The notes below the pieces were generated by a model. That model was not told where the DNA came from. It saw nothing but the letters and a program-made list of their open reading frames with translations, and made no database searches. DNA of 64,000 nt, from contig NZ_CP083590.1 of the NCBI RefSeq assembly GCF_020099395.1, positions 4,464,001 through 4,528,000 of the forward strand, in the 5' to 3' direction. Below, in pieces: positions 17,839-29,985 of this stretch. Position 1 is the stretch's first letter, and every line of letters begins with the position of its first letter. Origin of the DNA: Streptomyces mobaraensis (GTDB lineage: Bacteria > Actinomycetota > Actinomycetes > Streptomycetales > Streptomycetaceae). Position numbers and translations under genes: made by a program.

Positions 17839-18802
17839 ACATGAGGACGTGCCTGGTCACGGGGGGCGCCGGCTATATCGGCAGCGTCGTCGCGGCCCAT
17901 CTGCTGGCCGCCGGGCACCGCGTGACCGTGCTCGACGACCTGTCCACCGGCCACCGCGACGCCGTCCCGCAGGGCGCGCGCTTCATCGAAGGGCGTGTGC
18001 AGGACGCCGCGCGCTGGCTGGACGGCTCGTACGACGCCGTCCTGCACTTCGCCGCCTGCTCGCAGGTGGGGGAGTCCGTCGCGGCCCCCGAGAAGTACTG
18101 GCGCAACAACGTCGGCGGCAGCCTCGACCTGCTCGACGCCATGCGGAACGCGGGCGTCCGCACCCTCGTCTTCTCCTCCACCGCCGCCACCTACGGCGAC
18201 CCGCCGGACCCCGTCCCGCTGACCGAGACGGACGCCACCGCCCCCACCAACCCCTACGGCGCCACCAAGCTCGCCGTCGACCACATGATCGCCGGGGAGT
18301 GCGCGGCGCACGGCCTCGCCGCCGTCTCGCTGCGCTACTTCAACGTCGCGGCCGCGCACGGCCGGTACGGCGAGCGGCACGCCCCGGAGACGCACCTGAT
18401 CCCGCTCGTCCTCCAGGCGGCCCTCGGCGAGCGTGCGGAGATCACGGTGCACGGCGACGACTACCCCACCCCGGACGGCACCTGCGTCCGCGACTACCTG
18501 CACGTCAGCGACCTGGCCGAGGCGCACCTGCTCGCCCTGGACGCCGCCCGCCCCGGCGAGCACCTGATCTGCAACCTCGGCAACGGCAACGGCTTCTCCG
18601 TCCGCCAGGTCGTCGAGACCGCCCGCGCGGTCACCGGCCGGCCGCTCCCGTGCCGCACGGGCCCGCGCCGGCCCGGCGACCCGGCCGTCCTCGTGGCGTC
18701 CGCCGAGCGCGCCCGCGAGGTGCTCGGCTGGAAGCCCCGGCGGCCCGAGCTGGCCGGGATCATCGCGGACGCCTGGGAGTTCGCCCGCCGTGCGGAGCCG
18801 CG

Positions 18803-18806
<4 letters not shown>
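17835..18806 (+). CDS. galE: UDP-glucose 4-epimerase
   Basis: GalE interconverts UDP-galactose and UDP-glucose with bound NAD. The 323-residue extended-SDR protein has the NAD loop GGAGYIGS at about 9-16, DDLSTGH, HFAACSQVGESV, the catalytic Ser in FSSTAATYG and the catalytic Tyr/Lys in NPYGATKL, then RYFNVAAAHG. The start lies within the galT stop (ATGA) and the stop within the galK start (GTGA), so galTEK is one translationally coupled operon that turns galactose into glucose-1-phosphate. Confidence 0.97.
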
Positions 18807-19942
<1,136 letters not shown>

Positions 19943-19993
19943 TCGCGGCGGCTCCGGAACGGCATGATCGGACGGCTGATCGGGGCGGCCCGA

Positions 19994-20464
19994 TCACCCT
20001 TCCGTGGCAAGGGACTTGATCAATGTGTACTCGGTGACGCCCGGAGGGTAGTCCTCCACCGTGGCCACCACCTGGTAGCCCTGCTTGCGGTAGAAGTCCG
20101 GGGCCTGGAAGTCCCAGGTCTCCACGCGGCTGCCGACGCAGCCGTGCCGCCGGCGGGCGCTCTCCTCGGCAGCGGCCACGAGCCGCCCGCCGAGTCCCGT
20201 GCCGCGGTGCCGCGCGTCGACCCAGAGGAAGCCGATGTGCAGCCAGCGGTACTGGACGTGCCCGGTCAGTCCGCCGGCCAACTCCCCTTCGCCGTCAAGG
20301 GAGTAGAGCTCGACGGGGACGCTGTGTTCGGCGGCGGTGCCGCGCAGGGAGCGCATGACGGGGGATCGTTCGTTGTTGTCGGCGGCGAGTCGCCGTCGGA
20401 TCACATCGCGTCGTTCCGCGTCGTTCACTACCTCAATACTGAACATAAAGCTCACGATAAACAT
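19994..20464 (-). CDS. GNAT-family N-acetyltransferase
   Basis: The product is a small acetyl-CoA-dependent acyltransferase. The GNAT core is clear: WLHIGFLWVDARHRGTGLGGRL is the beta4-alpha3 acetyl-CoA loop (R/Q-x-x-G-x-G/A), followed by GCVGSRVETWDFQAPDFYRKQGYQVVATVEDYPPG with the C-terminal Phe-Tyr-x-x-x-Gly-Tyr signature. The substrate is unknown. The start is uncertain: ATG at 20464, ATG at 20446 and GTG at 20428 are all in frame and none has a strong ribosome site. TTGACC on the reverse strand at 20470-20475 could be a -35, which would favour a later start. It is convergent with galK and divergent from the LuxR regulator. Confidence 0.85.
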   Translation of the reverse strand: MFIVSFMFSIEVVNDAERRDVIRRRLAADNNERSPVMRSLRGTAAEHSVPVELYSLDGEGELAGGLTGHVQYRWLHIGFLWVDARHRGTGLGGRLVAAAEESARRRHGCVGSRVETWDFQAPDFYRKQGYQVVATVEDYPPGVTEYTLIKSLATEG

Positions 20465-20684
20465 CTGGGTCAAGCAGTTTTGCGAATCGGCTTCCGTTGT
20501 CGGACCCCGGCCGTACGCTGAGCACAGCGTCGGTGGGGGCCGACGCCGATCAGGGGGCGAGACAGGCAGGTACGTCGCCCGGGGTGGGGTAGTTGTCAGG
20601 GCACGGCGGCGGCCGTGCGCGTGCGACGGCTCCGTACCGGGCGCCGTACCCGCACTGCACGCCTCCCCGGATTTGGGGGTGGTT

Positions 20685-21473
20685 GTGGCACGTATTCGGG
20701 TATTGGTGGTCGACGACCACCGTATCTTCGCCGAGTCGCTCGCCGCCGCCCTCGCGGCCGAGCAGGACGTGGACGTCTCGGCGGCCGGCAGCGGGCCGGC
20801 GGCGCTGCGCGCTCTGGAGCGCGCGGCGGCGGAAGGGCGGCGTTACGACGTCCTGTTGATCGACGCCGATCTGGGCGCGTCGGCCGTGGAAGCGGCCCGG
20901 GTCCCGGAGCAGCGCCGGCCTCCAGGGCGGCCGCCGACGGGTCAGCCCGAGGGTGTGGTGGACGGGATTTCCCTGGTGGCCGGAGTGCGCTCCGGGCATC
21001 CGGGGGTGCGCACGGTGGTGCTGGCGGAGCGGGACGACCCGCGCCGGGCGGCGGCGGCGCTCCAGGCCGGGGCCGGCGGCTGGGTGGCGAAGGACTGTTC
21101 GCTCTCCCGCCTGCTCGCGGTGATACGAGGGGTGCTGCGGGACGAGACGCATCTGCCGCCCGCCCTGCTGACGGGCGTTCTGCGGGAGCTGACGGCCGCG
21201 CGCAAGCACCGTACGGAGAGCGAGCGCCTGGTGGAGTCGCTGACCCCGCGCGAGCGGGAGGTGCTGCGCTGCATGGTGGCCGGGCTCGGCCGGAAGGCCG
21301 TGGCCGAACGGCTCTTCCTCTCCCCGCACACGGTGCGGACGCATATGCAGAACGTCCTGGGCAAGCTGGGCGTGCACTCCACGCTCGCCGCCGTCGCGCT
21401 GGCCCGCAGGGCCGGGGTGGGCCCGGTCGACCTAGCCGGGGACGTTGTCGAACGGGGCGGTCAACTGGCGTAG
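20685..21473 (+). CDS. NarL/LuxR-family response regulator
   Basis: This is a DNA-binding response regulator with an intact receiver: IRVLVVDDHRIFAESLAAAL gives the acidic pair, DVLLIDADLG the phosphoacceptor Asp, and WVAKD the conserved Lys. An insertion of about 25 residues (EQRRPPGRPPTGQPEG region) follows the phosphorylation strand, which is unusual. The LuxR HTH is LTPREREVLRCMVAGLGRKA with HTVRTHMQNVLGKLGVHSTLAA. No kinase is next to it. GTG at 20685 is chosen after GGGGGTGG; GTG at 20679 is possible. TACGCT at 20514-20519 is a possible -10. The last 42 bp overlap the convergent MarR gene. Confidence 0.88.
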   Translation: MARIRVLVVDDHRIFAESLAAALAAEQDVDVSAAGSGPAALRALERAAAEGRRYDVLLIDADLGASAVEAARVPEQRRPPGRPPTGQPEGVVDGISLVAGVRSGHPGVRTVVLAERDDPRRAAAALQAGAGGWVAKDCSLSRLLAVIRGVLRDETHLPPALLTGVLRELTAARKHRTESERLVESLTPREREVLRCMVAGLGRKAVAERLFLSPHTVRTHMQNVLGKLGVHSTLAAVALARRAGVGPVDLAGDVVERGGQLA

Positions 21474-21929
21474 CAGGGCCGCGAGTTCCACGCGCTGCGC
21501 GGTGGAGAGCTCGGCGAGGATCGCCCGCTCCTGGGCGAGCAGCCCGGCGAGCGCCTCGTCCGCGCGGTCCCGCCCCTCCTCCGTCAGCCGCACCAGGACA
21601 CCGCGCCGGTCGTTGGGGTCGGGCTCCCGCCGGACCAGGCCCTTCTTGGCCAGCCGGTCGATGCGGTTGGTCATGGTGCCCGAGGTGACCAGCGTCTGCG
21701 TCAGCAACTGCCCGGGGGAGAGCTGATACGGCGCGCCCGCACGCCGCAGCGACGTCAGGACGTCGAACTCCCAGGGCTCCAACTGGTGCTCGGTGAACGC
21801 GATCCGCCGCGCCCGGTCGAGGTGCCGGGCGAGCCTGCTGACCCGGCTCAAGACCTCCAGCGGCTCCACGTCGAGGTCCGGGCGCTCCCGGCGCCATGCT
21901 GCGACCAGCCGATCGACCTCGTCCTCCAT
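21432..21929 (-). CDS. MarR-family transcriptional regulator
   Basis: The 165-residue winged-helix regulator has the MarR core: EFDVLTSLRRAGAPYQLSPG, LLTQTLVTSGTMTNRIDRLAKKGLV as recognition helix, and the wing REPDPNDRRGVLVRLTEEG. Terminal helices form the dimer interface. No Cys sensor is visible, so it probably responds to a small ligand. It is divergent from the tam-type gene, with a perfect palindrome between them that is the obvious operator. TACACT lies 6 nt before the ATG, so the message looks leaderless. Its 3' end overlaps the convergent LuxR gene by 42 bp. Confidence 0.92.
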   Translation of the reverse strand: MEDEVDRLVAAWRRERPDLDVEPLEVLSRVSRLARHLDRARRIAFTEHQLEPWEFDVLTSLRRAGAPYQLSPGQLLTQTLVTSGTMTNRIDRLAKKGLVRREPDPNDRRGVLVRLTEEGRDRADEALAGLLAQERAILAELSTAQRVELAALLRQLTAPFDNVPG

Positions 21930-21935
21930 GAGATC

Positions 21936-21941
21936 AGTGTA
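21936..21941 (-). promoter_or_regulatory. -10 box (TACACT) of the marR-type gene, leaderless
   Basis: TACACT on the reverse strand is 6 nt from the ATG at 21929, with no ribosome site. Confidence 0.5.
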
Positions 21942-21963
21942 GTGGGTCTGTCGACATGAAGTC

Positions 21964-21977
21964 TCTTGACGTCAAGA
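21964..21977. promoter_or_regulatory. Perfect 14-bp palindrome, probable MarR operator
   Basis: TCTTGACGTCAAGA is fully self-complementary and has the shape of MarR-family operators. It contains the TTGACG (21966-21971) that could serve as -35 of the downstream methyltransferase gene, with GATGCT at 21990-21995 as -10 (18-bp spacer). Binding would block that promoter, and it lies 35 bp from the MarR start. Confidence 0.7.
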
Positions 21978-22041
21978 TACTGACGGGAGGATGCTGGACC
22001 CGGCAGAGCCCTCCACCCTCCTCACCCCCAGGAGGCCCCCC

Positions 22042-22875
22042 ATGCCCCACACCCCGACCTGGGACCCACGGCAGTACCTCCGCCACTCCGGCCCCCGCAC
22101 CCGCCCCTTCCACGATCTGCTCGCCCGCGTCCCCGACCCGCCCGGCCCCGGCCCGGCCCGGATCACGGACCTCGGCTGCGGCCCGGGCAACGCCACCGCG
22201 CTGCTCGCCCAGCGCTGGCCCGACGCTCTGATCACCGGGCTCGACAACTCCCCCGAGATGCTCCGCGCGGCCGCCGCGCACGCGGGCCCCACCAGCGGCG
22301 GCGGCCGGATCTCCTTCGCCGCCGCCGACGCGGCCCACTGGACCCCCGACGGCCCGCTCGACCTGATCATCGCGAACGCCCTGCTCCAGTGGGTGCCGGA
22401 TCACCCCGCGTCCTTCCCCGCCTGGGCCGGGGCGCTCACCCCCGGAGGCGTCCTCGCCTTCCAGGTGCCCGGCAACCAGAACGCGCCCTCGCACACCCTG
22501 ATGCGCCGCCTCTGCGACACCCCACGTCGGCGCGACCGCCTCGCCGGCGCCGCCCGAGGCCCCGTCCACGTCCTCGACCCGGCCGCCTACCTCACCGTGC
22601 TCACCGACCTGGGCCTCACCGTCGACGCCTGGGAAACCACCTACACCCACCTGCTCCCCGGCCCCGACCCCGTCCTCGACTGGATCAAGGGCACCGGCCT
22701 CCGCCCGGTCCTCACCGCCCTCGCCGACGACCCGGAGGAACGGGAGGAGTTCCTCGCCGAGTACGCGGCCCTCCTCCGCGAGGCGTATCCACCGGGCCCG
22801 CACGGGACGGTCTTCCCGTTCCGGCGGATCTTCGTGGTGGCGCGGAAACCGGGGGGTGAGGAGGGGAAACGATGA
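22042..22875 (+). CDS. tam: Trans-aconitate 2-methyltransferase-like SAM-dependent methyltransferase
   Basis: Tam esterifies trans-aconitate, a toxic by-product that inhibits aconitase, using SAM. The 277-residue product shows ITDLGCGPGNATALLAQRWPD (motif I), GLDNSPEML, DLIIANALLQWVPDH and LTPGGVLAFQVPGNQ. The Tam-like C-terminal half is WETTYTHLLPGPDPVLDWIKGTGLRPVL followed by FLAEYAALLREAYPPGPHGTVFPFRRIFVVA. The ATG follows AGGAGG at 22030-22035. It is divergent from the MarR gene and shares its operator region, so it is the likely regulatory target. The exact substrate could differ from trans-aconitate. Confidence 0.85.
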   Translation: MPHTPTWDPRQYLRHSGPRTRPFHDLLARVPDPPGPGPARITDLGCGPGNATALLAQRWPDALITGLDNSPEMLRAAAAHAGPTSGGGRISFAAADAAHWTPDGPLDLIIANALLQWVPDHPASFPAWAGALTPGGVLAFQVPGNQNAPSHTLMRRLCDTPRRRDRLAGAARGPVHVLDPAAYLTVLTDLGLTVDAWETTYTHLLPGPDPVLDWIKGTGLRPVLTALADDPEEREEFLAEYAALLREAYPPGPHGTVFPFRRIFVVARKPGGEEGKR

Positions 22876-23002
22876 TCCGATCACCCTTTCGCGTGATGAC
22901 GCGCGGACCGGCTGTGCGGGCCGTCGGGGGCTCATAGCGTTCGCGGCGTCGCTTGTGCCGCAATGGCGCCCGCGCCCAGACTGAAGGAGGAGGTGCTTCA
23001 CG

Positions 23003-23626
23003 ATGACCGCACTCGCGCACGAGGTGATCCCGGTGGCGGATGACGAACCGGTGGCCGATCTGGACACGTTTCTGTGGGAGACGTGGAAGGCCATGGATCT
23101 CCCCGAGGGCTACCGCGCTGAGATCATCGAGGGGTCCATCGAGGTGTCGCCCACTGGCAACCGTCGCCACGCCATTGTCATCAACCGCCTGCGACGTGCA
23201 CTTGACGCACATCTGGAGGATTCCGGGCATGCGCCCGTCCAGGACGCGAACCTGATGCACCGCCGCAAGGGGTGGATCCCGGACCTCCTCATCGCACCCG
23301 CCGACCTGGACGAGATTCCCGACGAGGAAGGGCTCGGCATCGACGCGGCCGGGGTCAGCGCCGTCATCGAGGTCGTCTCGCCCGGTCGTCGCAACCAGGA
23401 GCGCGACCGCGTCCGCAAGCGTCGCGAATACGCCCGAGCCGGAATTCCGCTCTACATCCTCGTTGACGACCACGACGGTGACGGCGCGGTGGTCCTGCTG
23501 AGCTCGCCGGTCGTGGAGAAGGAGGACTACCTCGACGAGCACCGCGTCCCCTACGGCACCGACGCCGTCATCCCCTCCGGCCCGGCCAAAGGCTTCGCCA
23601 TCGGCGCGGCGGTCACCGCGCCCTGA
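23003..23626 (+). CDS. Uma2-family (DUF820) putative restriction-endonuclease-fold protein
   Basis: The 207-residue product has the PD-(D/E)xK-like features of the Uma2 family: WIPDLLIAPADL (Asp), AVIEVVSPGRRNQERDR (Glu), KRREYARAGIPLYILVD (Lys). The family is abundant in cyanobacteria and actinobacteria and its biological role is unknown. A strong GGAGGAGG site lies before the ATG. It stands alone between tam and the convergent TetR gene. Confidence 0.88.
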   Translation: MTALAHEVIPVADDEPVADLDTFLWETWKAMDLPEGYRAEIIEGSIEVSPTGNRRHAIVINRLRRALDAHLEDSGHAPVQDANLMHRRKGWIPDLLIAPADLDEIPDEEGLGIDAAGVSAVIEVVSPGRRNQERDRVRKRREYARAGIPLYILVDDHDGDGAVVLLSSPVVEKEDYLDEHRVPYGTDAVIPSGPAKGFAIGAAVTAP

Positions 23627-23651
23627 CCGCCCGTCCCCGCCGCCCTCCCGT

Positions 23652-23682
23652 GCCGCTCCGCCGGAGGGGCGGCTCAGCTTTT
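23652..23682 (+). terminator. Hairpin with T-run after the Uma2 gene
   Basis: GCCGCTCC (23652-23659) pairs with GGGGCGGC (23666-23673), one G-T wobble, and is followed by TCAGCTTTT. It ends the plus-strand Uma2 gene and slightly overlaps the 3' end of the convergent tetR. Confidence 0.55.
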
Positions 23683-24366
23683 GCGGTGGCCCACCAGGCG
23701 CGGCCGCTGCTCCAGGCCGTCGAGGCCGTGCCAGGCGAGGTTGACCAGGTGGGCCGCGACCTCCGCCTTCTTGGGCTTGCGGACGTCGAGCCACCACTGG
23801 CCCGTCAGGGCCACCATGCCGACCAGGGCCTGCGCGTACAGCGGGGCGAGCTTCTGGTCGAAGCCGCGGGTCTTGAACTCCAGACCCAGGATGTCCTCCA
23901 CCTGCGTGGCGATGTCGCTGATCAGTGAGGCGAAGGTGCCCGTCGACTGGGCGACGGGGGAGTCGCGGACGAGGATGCGGAAGCCGTCCGTATAGGTCTC
24001 GATGTAGTCGAGCAGGGCGAAGGCGGCCTGTTCCAGGAGCTCGCGCGGGTGACCCGCGGTGAGGGCGCCCGTCACCATGTCGAGGAGCTGCCGCATCTCG
24101 CGGTCGACGACCACCGCGTACAGCCCCTCCTTGCCGCCGAAGTGCTCGTACACCACCGGCTTGGAGACCCCGGCCTTGGCCGCGATCTCCTCCACCGACG
24201 TGCCCTCGAACCCCCGCTCGGCGAAGAGTGTGCGACCGATGTCCAGCAACTGCTCCCGGCGCTCCGCGCCGGTCATCCGCACCCGGCGGGTGCGTCTGGC
24301 CCCCTGCGCGGGAGTCAGGTCCTTCTTACCGGAGGTTTTGCTGTCGATCGCCACGCCGTCCATCAT
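23674..24366 (-). CDS. TetR-family regulator coupled to a fatty-acid desaturase
   Basis: The 230-residue protein has a TetR HTH at about 30-80: RREQLLDIGRTLFAERGFEGTSVEEIAAKAGVSKPVVYEHFGGKEGLYAVVVDRE, with a ligand/dimer domain after it. The ATG overlaps the desaturase stop (ATGA), so it is the second gene of a desaturase-tetR operon. That suggests feedback control of membrane lipid unsaturation, as in other TetR regulators of fatty-acid genes. A likely operator cluster is upstream of the desaturase at 25419-25445. Confidence 0.93.
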   Translation of the reverse strand: MMDGVAIDSKTSGKKDLTPAQGARRTRRVRMTGAERREQLLDIGRTLFAERGFEGTSVEEIAAKAGVSKPVVYEHFGGKEGLYAVVVDREMRQLLDMVTGALTAGHPRELLEQAAFALLDYIETYTDGFRILVRDSPVAQSTGTFASLISDIATQVEDILGLEFKTRGFDQKLAPLYAQALVGMVALTGQWWLDVRKPKKAEVAAHLVNLAWHGLDGLEQRPRLVGHRKS

Positions 24367-25388
24367 GCCGCCTGAGCGGCGTCCTTCTGTTCGCCGTCGG
24401 CCGCCCGGGCGCTCTCCTCGCCGGGCCGCGGCTTGCGCCGCGCGGCGATGCGGCCCGCGCTCGGCCAGCGCACGTCGTACGCCCAGCCGGCCAGCTCGAA
24501 CCAGCGGATGAGGCGGGCGCTGGAGTCCAGCTGGCCCCGCAGCACCCCGTGCCGCGCCGAGGTCGGGTCGGCGTGGTGCAGGTTGTGCCAGGACTCGCCG
24601 CAGGACAGGATCGCCAGCCACCACACGTTCCCGGAGCGGTCCCGGGACTTGAACGGCCGCTTGCCGACCGCGTGGCAGATCGAGTTGATCGACCAGGTCA
24701 CATGGTGCAGCAGCGCCACCCGGACCAGTGAACCCCAGAAGAACGCGGTCACCGCCCCCTGCCACGACCACGTCACCAGCCCGCCCACCAGCGGCGGGAT
24801 CAGCAGCGAGATCGTCGTCCAGAGGACGAACGTACGGGAGACGAAGCGGATCGCCGGGTCCTTGATGAGGTCCGGCGCGTACTTGTGCTGCGGCGTCTGC
24901 TCCTCGTCGAACATCCAGCCGACATGCGCCCACCACAGCCCCTTCATCAGGGCCGGCACGGTCTCCCCGTAACGCCACGGCGAGTGCGGATCCCCCTCGG
25001 CGTCGGAGAACTTGTGGTGCTTGCGGTGGTCCGCCACCCAGCGGACCACCGGCCCCTCCACCGCCAGCGAACCCATGATCGCCAGGGCGACGCGCAGCGG
25101 CCGTTTGGCCTTGAACGAGCCATGGGTGAAGTAACGGTGGTACCCGATGGTGATTCCGTGGCAGCCGATGAAGTACATCGCCGTCATCAGCCCCAGGTCG
25201 AGCCAGCTGACCCCCCAGCCCCAGGCCAGGGGGACCGCGGCGAGCAGGGCGACGAAGGGGATGGTGATGAACAGCAGCAGCGTGATCTGTTCGATCGACC
25301 GCTTGCTGTCACCACCCAGCGTGGCGACGGGGAGCGGGGCCTCCTGGGCCTTCGGCACATCCTCGATCAGGTCGGGGCTTGCAGTCAT
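24363..25388 (-). CDS. Membrane acyl-CoA/acyl-lipid delta-9 desaturase
   Basis: This di-iron integral-membrane desaturase introduces a double bond into saturated acyl chains. The three His boxes are intact: H84-RYFT-H89, H121-RKH-H125 and H268-NLHH, together with Trp and Asn residues around them. Four hydrophobic segments lie at about 37-60, 64-82, 183-205 and 210-228. The 341-residue length is usual for bacterial DesC-like enzymes. The ATG follows GAGGGAATCC. An electron donor (ferredoxin/reductase) is not encoded nearby. Confidence 0.93.
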   Translation of the reverse strand: MTASPDLIEDVPKAQEAPLPVATLGGDSKRSIEQITLLLFITIPFVALLAAVPLAWGWGVSWLDLGLMTAMYFIGCHGITIGYHRYFTHGSFKAKRPLRVALAIMGSLAVEGPVVRWVADHRKHHKFSDAEGDPHSPWRYGETVPALMKGLWWAHVGWMFDEEQTPQHKYAPDLIKDPAIRFVSRTFVLWTTISLLIPPLVGGLVTWSWQGAVTAFFWGSLVRVALLHHVTWSINSICHAVGKRPFKSRDRSGNVWWLAILSCGESWHNLHHADPTSARHGVLRGQLDSSARLIRWFELAGWAYDVRWPSAGRIAARRKPRPGEESARAADGEQKDAAQAA

Positions 25389-25418
25389 GGATTCCCTCGT
25401 GGGGGTCGGGGAGCTGGC

Positions 25419-25445
25419 TACGGTTCCGTAACCTACGGCAACGTA
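25419..25445. promoter_or_regulatory. Cluster of TACGG/CCGTA inverted repeats, candidate TetR operator
   Basis: Three overlapping inverted units lie just upstream of the desaturase start: TACGGTTCCGTA (25419-25430), CCGTAACCTACGG (25426-25438) and TACGGCAACGTA (25434-25445). Their position over the expected promoter fits a repressor site for the co-transcribed TetR protein. Confidence 0.6.
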
Positions 25446-25513
25446 AGTATGGCAGGGCCCCGGCGGGGGGCAAGAGGGCTGTCGGCCGCCACCGGGCGCG
25501 CCGGGTGGCGACC

Positions 25514-25519
25514 TATGCT
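25514..25519 (+). promoter_or_regulatory. Putative -10 box (TATGCT) of ppc
   Basis: TATGCT lies about 70 nt before the ppc GTG. No consensus -35 is seen. Confidence 0.4.
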
Positions 25520-25589
25520 GGTGGGCGTCGGACAGCGCGGTCCGCCACCCCTCCAGACGTGCTCGGAAACACCGCTAGGAGCAGCACCT

Positions 25590-28331
<2,742 letters not shown>

Positions 28332-28344
28332 GGCCGTGGTGGGG

Positions 28345-28515
28345 CGCCTGCGGCGGGCGGCGCCCCGGTCCCTCCCCCAGACCCCCTTGTCCTCAAACGC
28401 CGGACGGGCTGACTTGTCAGCCCGTCCGGCGTTTGAGGACGCGCGCCGCAGGCGCGCTTGGGGGGTGCGGGGGCTCGCCCCCGCAAGAAATGGGAAGGGG
28501 CGGGGCTGGGGCAAA
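28345..28515. repeat. Composite dispersed repeat between ppc and pth, 25-bp perfect hairpin
   Basis: Arms 28389-28413 and 28416-28440 are perfectly complementary with a TT loop and contain CCGTCCGGCGTTTGAGGAC. To the right are GCGCGCCGCAGGCGCGC, GCGGGGGC-TC-GCCCCCGC and AGAAATGGGAAGGGG. To the left, the GGGTCTGGGGGAGG-type arm is present in reverse. Lying between two convergent genes, it is well placed as a bidirectional terminator. Confidence 0.85.
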
Positions 28516-28519
28516 CCCC

Positions 28520-29122
28520 CTACGAGTTGTACGTGCTCTGAGCCCGCTCCAACCCATCCACGATCAGCGACTCGACCGCATCCGCGGCCCGGTCCACCTC
28601 AAAGGCAAGATCCTTCCGCTCGGCGGAAGAGAAATCCTTCAGCACGAAGTCGGCGACCTGCATCCGCCCCGGCGGCCGCCCGATCCCGAACCGCACCCGG
28701 CAGTAGTCGGCCCCCATCGCCTTGGTGATCGACTTCAGACCGTTGTGCCCGTTGTCGCCCCCGCCCAGCTTCAGCCGCAACTGCCCGAAGTCGATGTCCA
28801 GCTCGTCGTGCACCGCGACGATCCGCTCGACGGGCACCTTGTAGAAGTCGCGCAGCGCGGCCGTCGGCCCGCCGGACAGGTTCATGAAGGACATCGGCTT
28901 GGCGATCACGACGCGGCGGCTCGACGGGCCGGGCGGTCCCAGTCGTCCCTCCACGACCTGGGCGCGAGCCTTGTGCGCCTTGAACTTCGCGCCGATCCGC
29001 TCCGCGAGCAGGTCGGCGACCATGAAGCCCACGTTGTGCCGGTTGCCCGCGTACTCGCCACCGGGGTTGCCCAGGCCCACGATCAGCCAGGGGCCCGTGC
29101 TCGTGGCGTCCGTCGTCGTCAT
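28520..29122 (-). CDS. pth: Peptidyl-tRNA hydrolase
   Basis: Pth releases peptides from peptidyl-tRNA that drops off ribosomes. The 200-residue protein has [22 protein letters not shown] with the catalytic His, [37 protein letters not shown] and [10 protein letters not shown] chose the ATG at 29122 over 29128 because AAGGAG is 8 nt upstream of it and only 2 nt upstream of the other. It follows rplY, separated by a perfect hairpin. Confidence 0.96.
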   Translation of the reverse strand: MTTTDATSTGPWLIVGLGNPGGEYAGNRHNVGFMVADLLAERIGAKFKAHKARAQVVEGRLGPPGPSSRRVVIAKPMSFMNLSGGPTAALRDFYKVPVERIVAVHDELDIDFGQLRLKLGGGDNGHNGLKSITKAMGADYCRVRFGIGRPPGRMQVADFVLKDFSSAERKDLAFEVDRAADAVESLIVDGLERAQSTYNS

Positions 29123-29146
29123 CCGCATAACTCCTTCATACACAGA

Positions 29147-29182
29147 CCGCCGCCCCGCTCCGGGTCAGGAGCGGGGCGGCGG
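29147..29182 (-). terminator. Perfect 15-bp hairpin between rplY and pth
   Basis: CCGCCGCCCCGCTCC (29147-29161) and GGAGCGGGGCGGCGG (29168-29182) pair perfectly with a 6-nt loop. On the reverse strand it follows rplY and precedes the pth ribosome site. It lacks a T-run, so it may attenuate rather than end transcription. Confidence 0.6.
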
Positions 29183-29211
29183 CCGGAGGAAAGTGAGGCT
29201 CAGCGCGAGGC

Positions 29212-29790
29212 TCAGGCCTCGGCGCCCTCGGCGGCCTCGTCCGCCGGAGCGGCCTGGCCGGCGACGACGTGCAGGACGACCGCGTCGGCGTCCACGGCCA
29301 GCTCGACACCGGCCGGCAGGACGACGTCCTTGGCGAGGACGGAGGCACCGGCCTCCAGGCCCGCGATGGAGACGACGACGGCCTCGGGGATGTGGGTGGC
29401 CTCGGCCAGGACCGGCAGGGCGGTCAGGGTGTGCTCGAGCAGGTTGCCGCCGGGGGCCAGGTCACCCTCGGTCTGGACCGGAACCTCGACGGTGACCTTC
29501 TCGCCGCGCTCGACGACCAGCAGGTCGACGTGCTCCAGGAAGCCCTTCAGCGGGTCACGCTGGACCTGCTTGGGGATGACGAGCTCGTCGCGGCCCTCGA
29601 TGTCCAGGGAGAGCAGGACGTTGGGGGTCTTGAGCGCCATCATCAGGTCGTGGCCCGGGAGGGACACGTGGACGGGCTCGCCACCGTGGCCGTAGATGAC
29701 GGCGGGAACCTGGTTGGCGCGGCGGATGCGGCGGGCGGAGCCCTTGCCGAACTCGGTGCGGACGGCGGCGGCGAGCTTGATCTCGGCCAT
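29212..29790 (-). CDS. rplY: 50S ribosomal protein L25, general-stress (Ctc/TL5) form
   Basis: The 192-residue protein has an N-terminal 5S-rRNA-binding L25 domain (about 1-90; ARRIRRANQVPAVIYGHG) followed by the longer Ctc/TL5 beta domain (about 95-175) and an acidic Ala/Glu-rich tail. This two-domain form replaces short L25 in actinobacteria. The ATG follows GAGGAG. It is upstream of pth, the usual rplY-pth pair, both related to translation. Confidence 0.95.
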   Translation of the reverse strand: MAEIKLAAAVRTEFGKGSARRIRRANQVPAVIYGHGGEPVHVSLPGHDLMMALKTPNVLLSLDIEGRDELVIPKQVQRDPLKGFLEHVDLLVVERGEKVTVEVPVQTEGDLAPGGNLLEHTLTALPVLAEATHIPEAVVVSIAGLEAGASVLAKDVVLPAGVELAVDADAVVLHVVAGQAAPADEAAEGAEA

Positions 29791-29892
29791 GGTGCACTCC
29801 TCGGAGGTCGTGTGCGGACAGGGTCACCCGGCCCACGAACGGCCTGCTACGAAGAGCGCGTCGATAACGGACCGCCACACCGAGACGAAAAC

Positions 29893-29950
29893 GGTGCGGC
29901 CTCCCTCGCCGAGCAACTCCAGGAGTCTACCCGGCGCGGGAGGCCGCACC
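29893..29950 (-). terminator. Intrinsic terminator after prs
   Basis: GGTGCGGCCTCCC (29893-29905) pairs with GGGAGGCCGCACC (29938-29950). On the reverse strand the hairpin is followed at once by GTTTTCGTC, a short T-run. It lies 36 bp past the prs stop. Confidence 0.75.
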
Positions 29951-29985
29951 GAAATCGATCTACGATCTGCGACCTACGACGGCCG

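Noticed and set aside
22876..23002. Small gene between tam and the Uma2 gene
   Set aside because: No frame has a ribosome site and codon bias; the region only needs to hold the Uma2 promoter.
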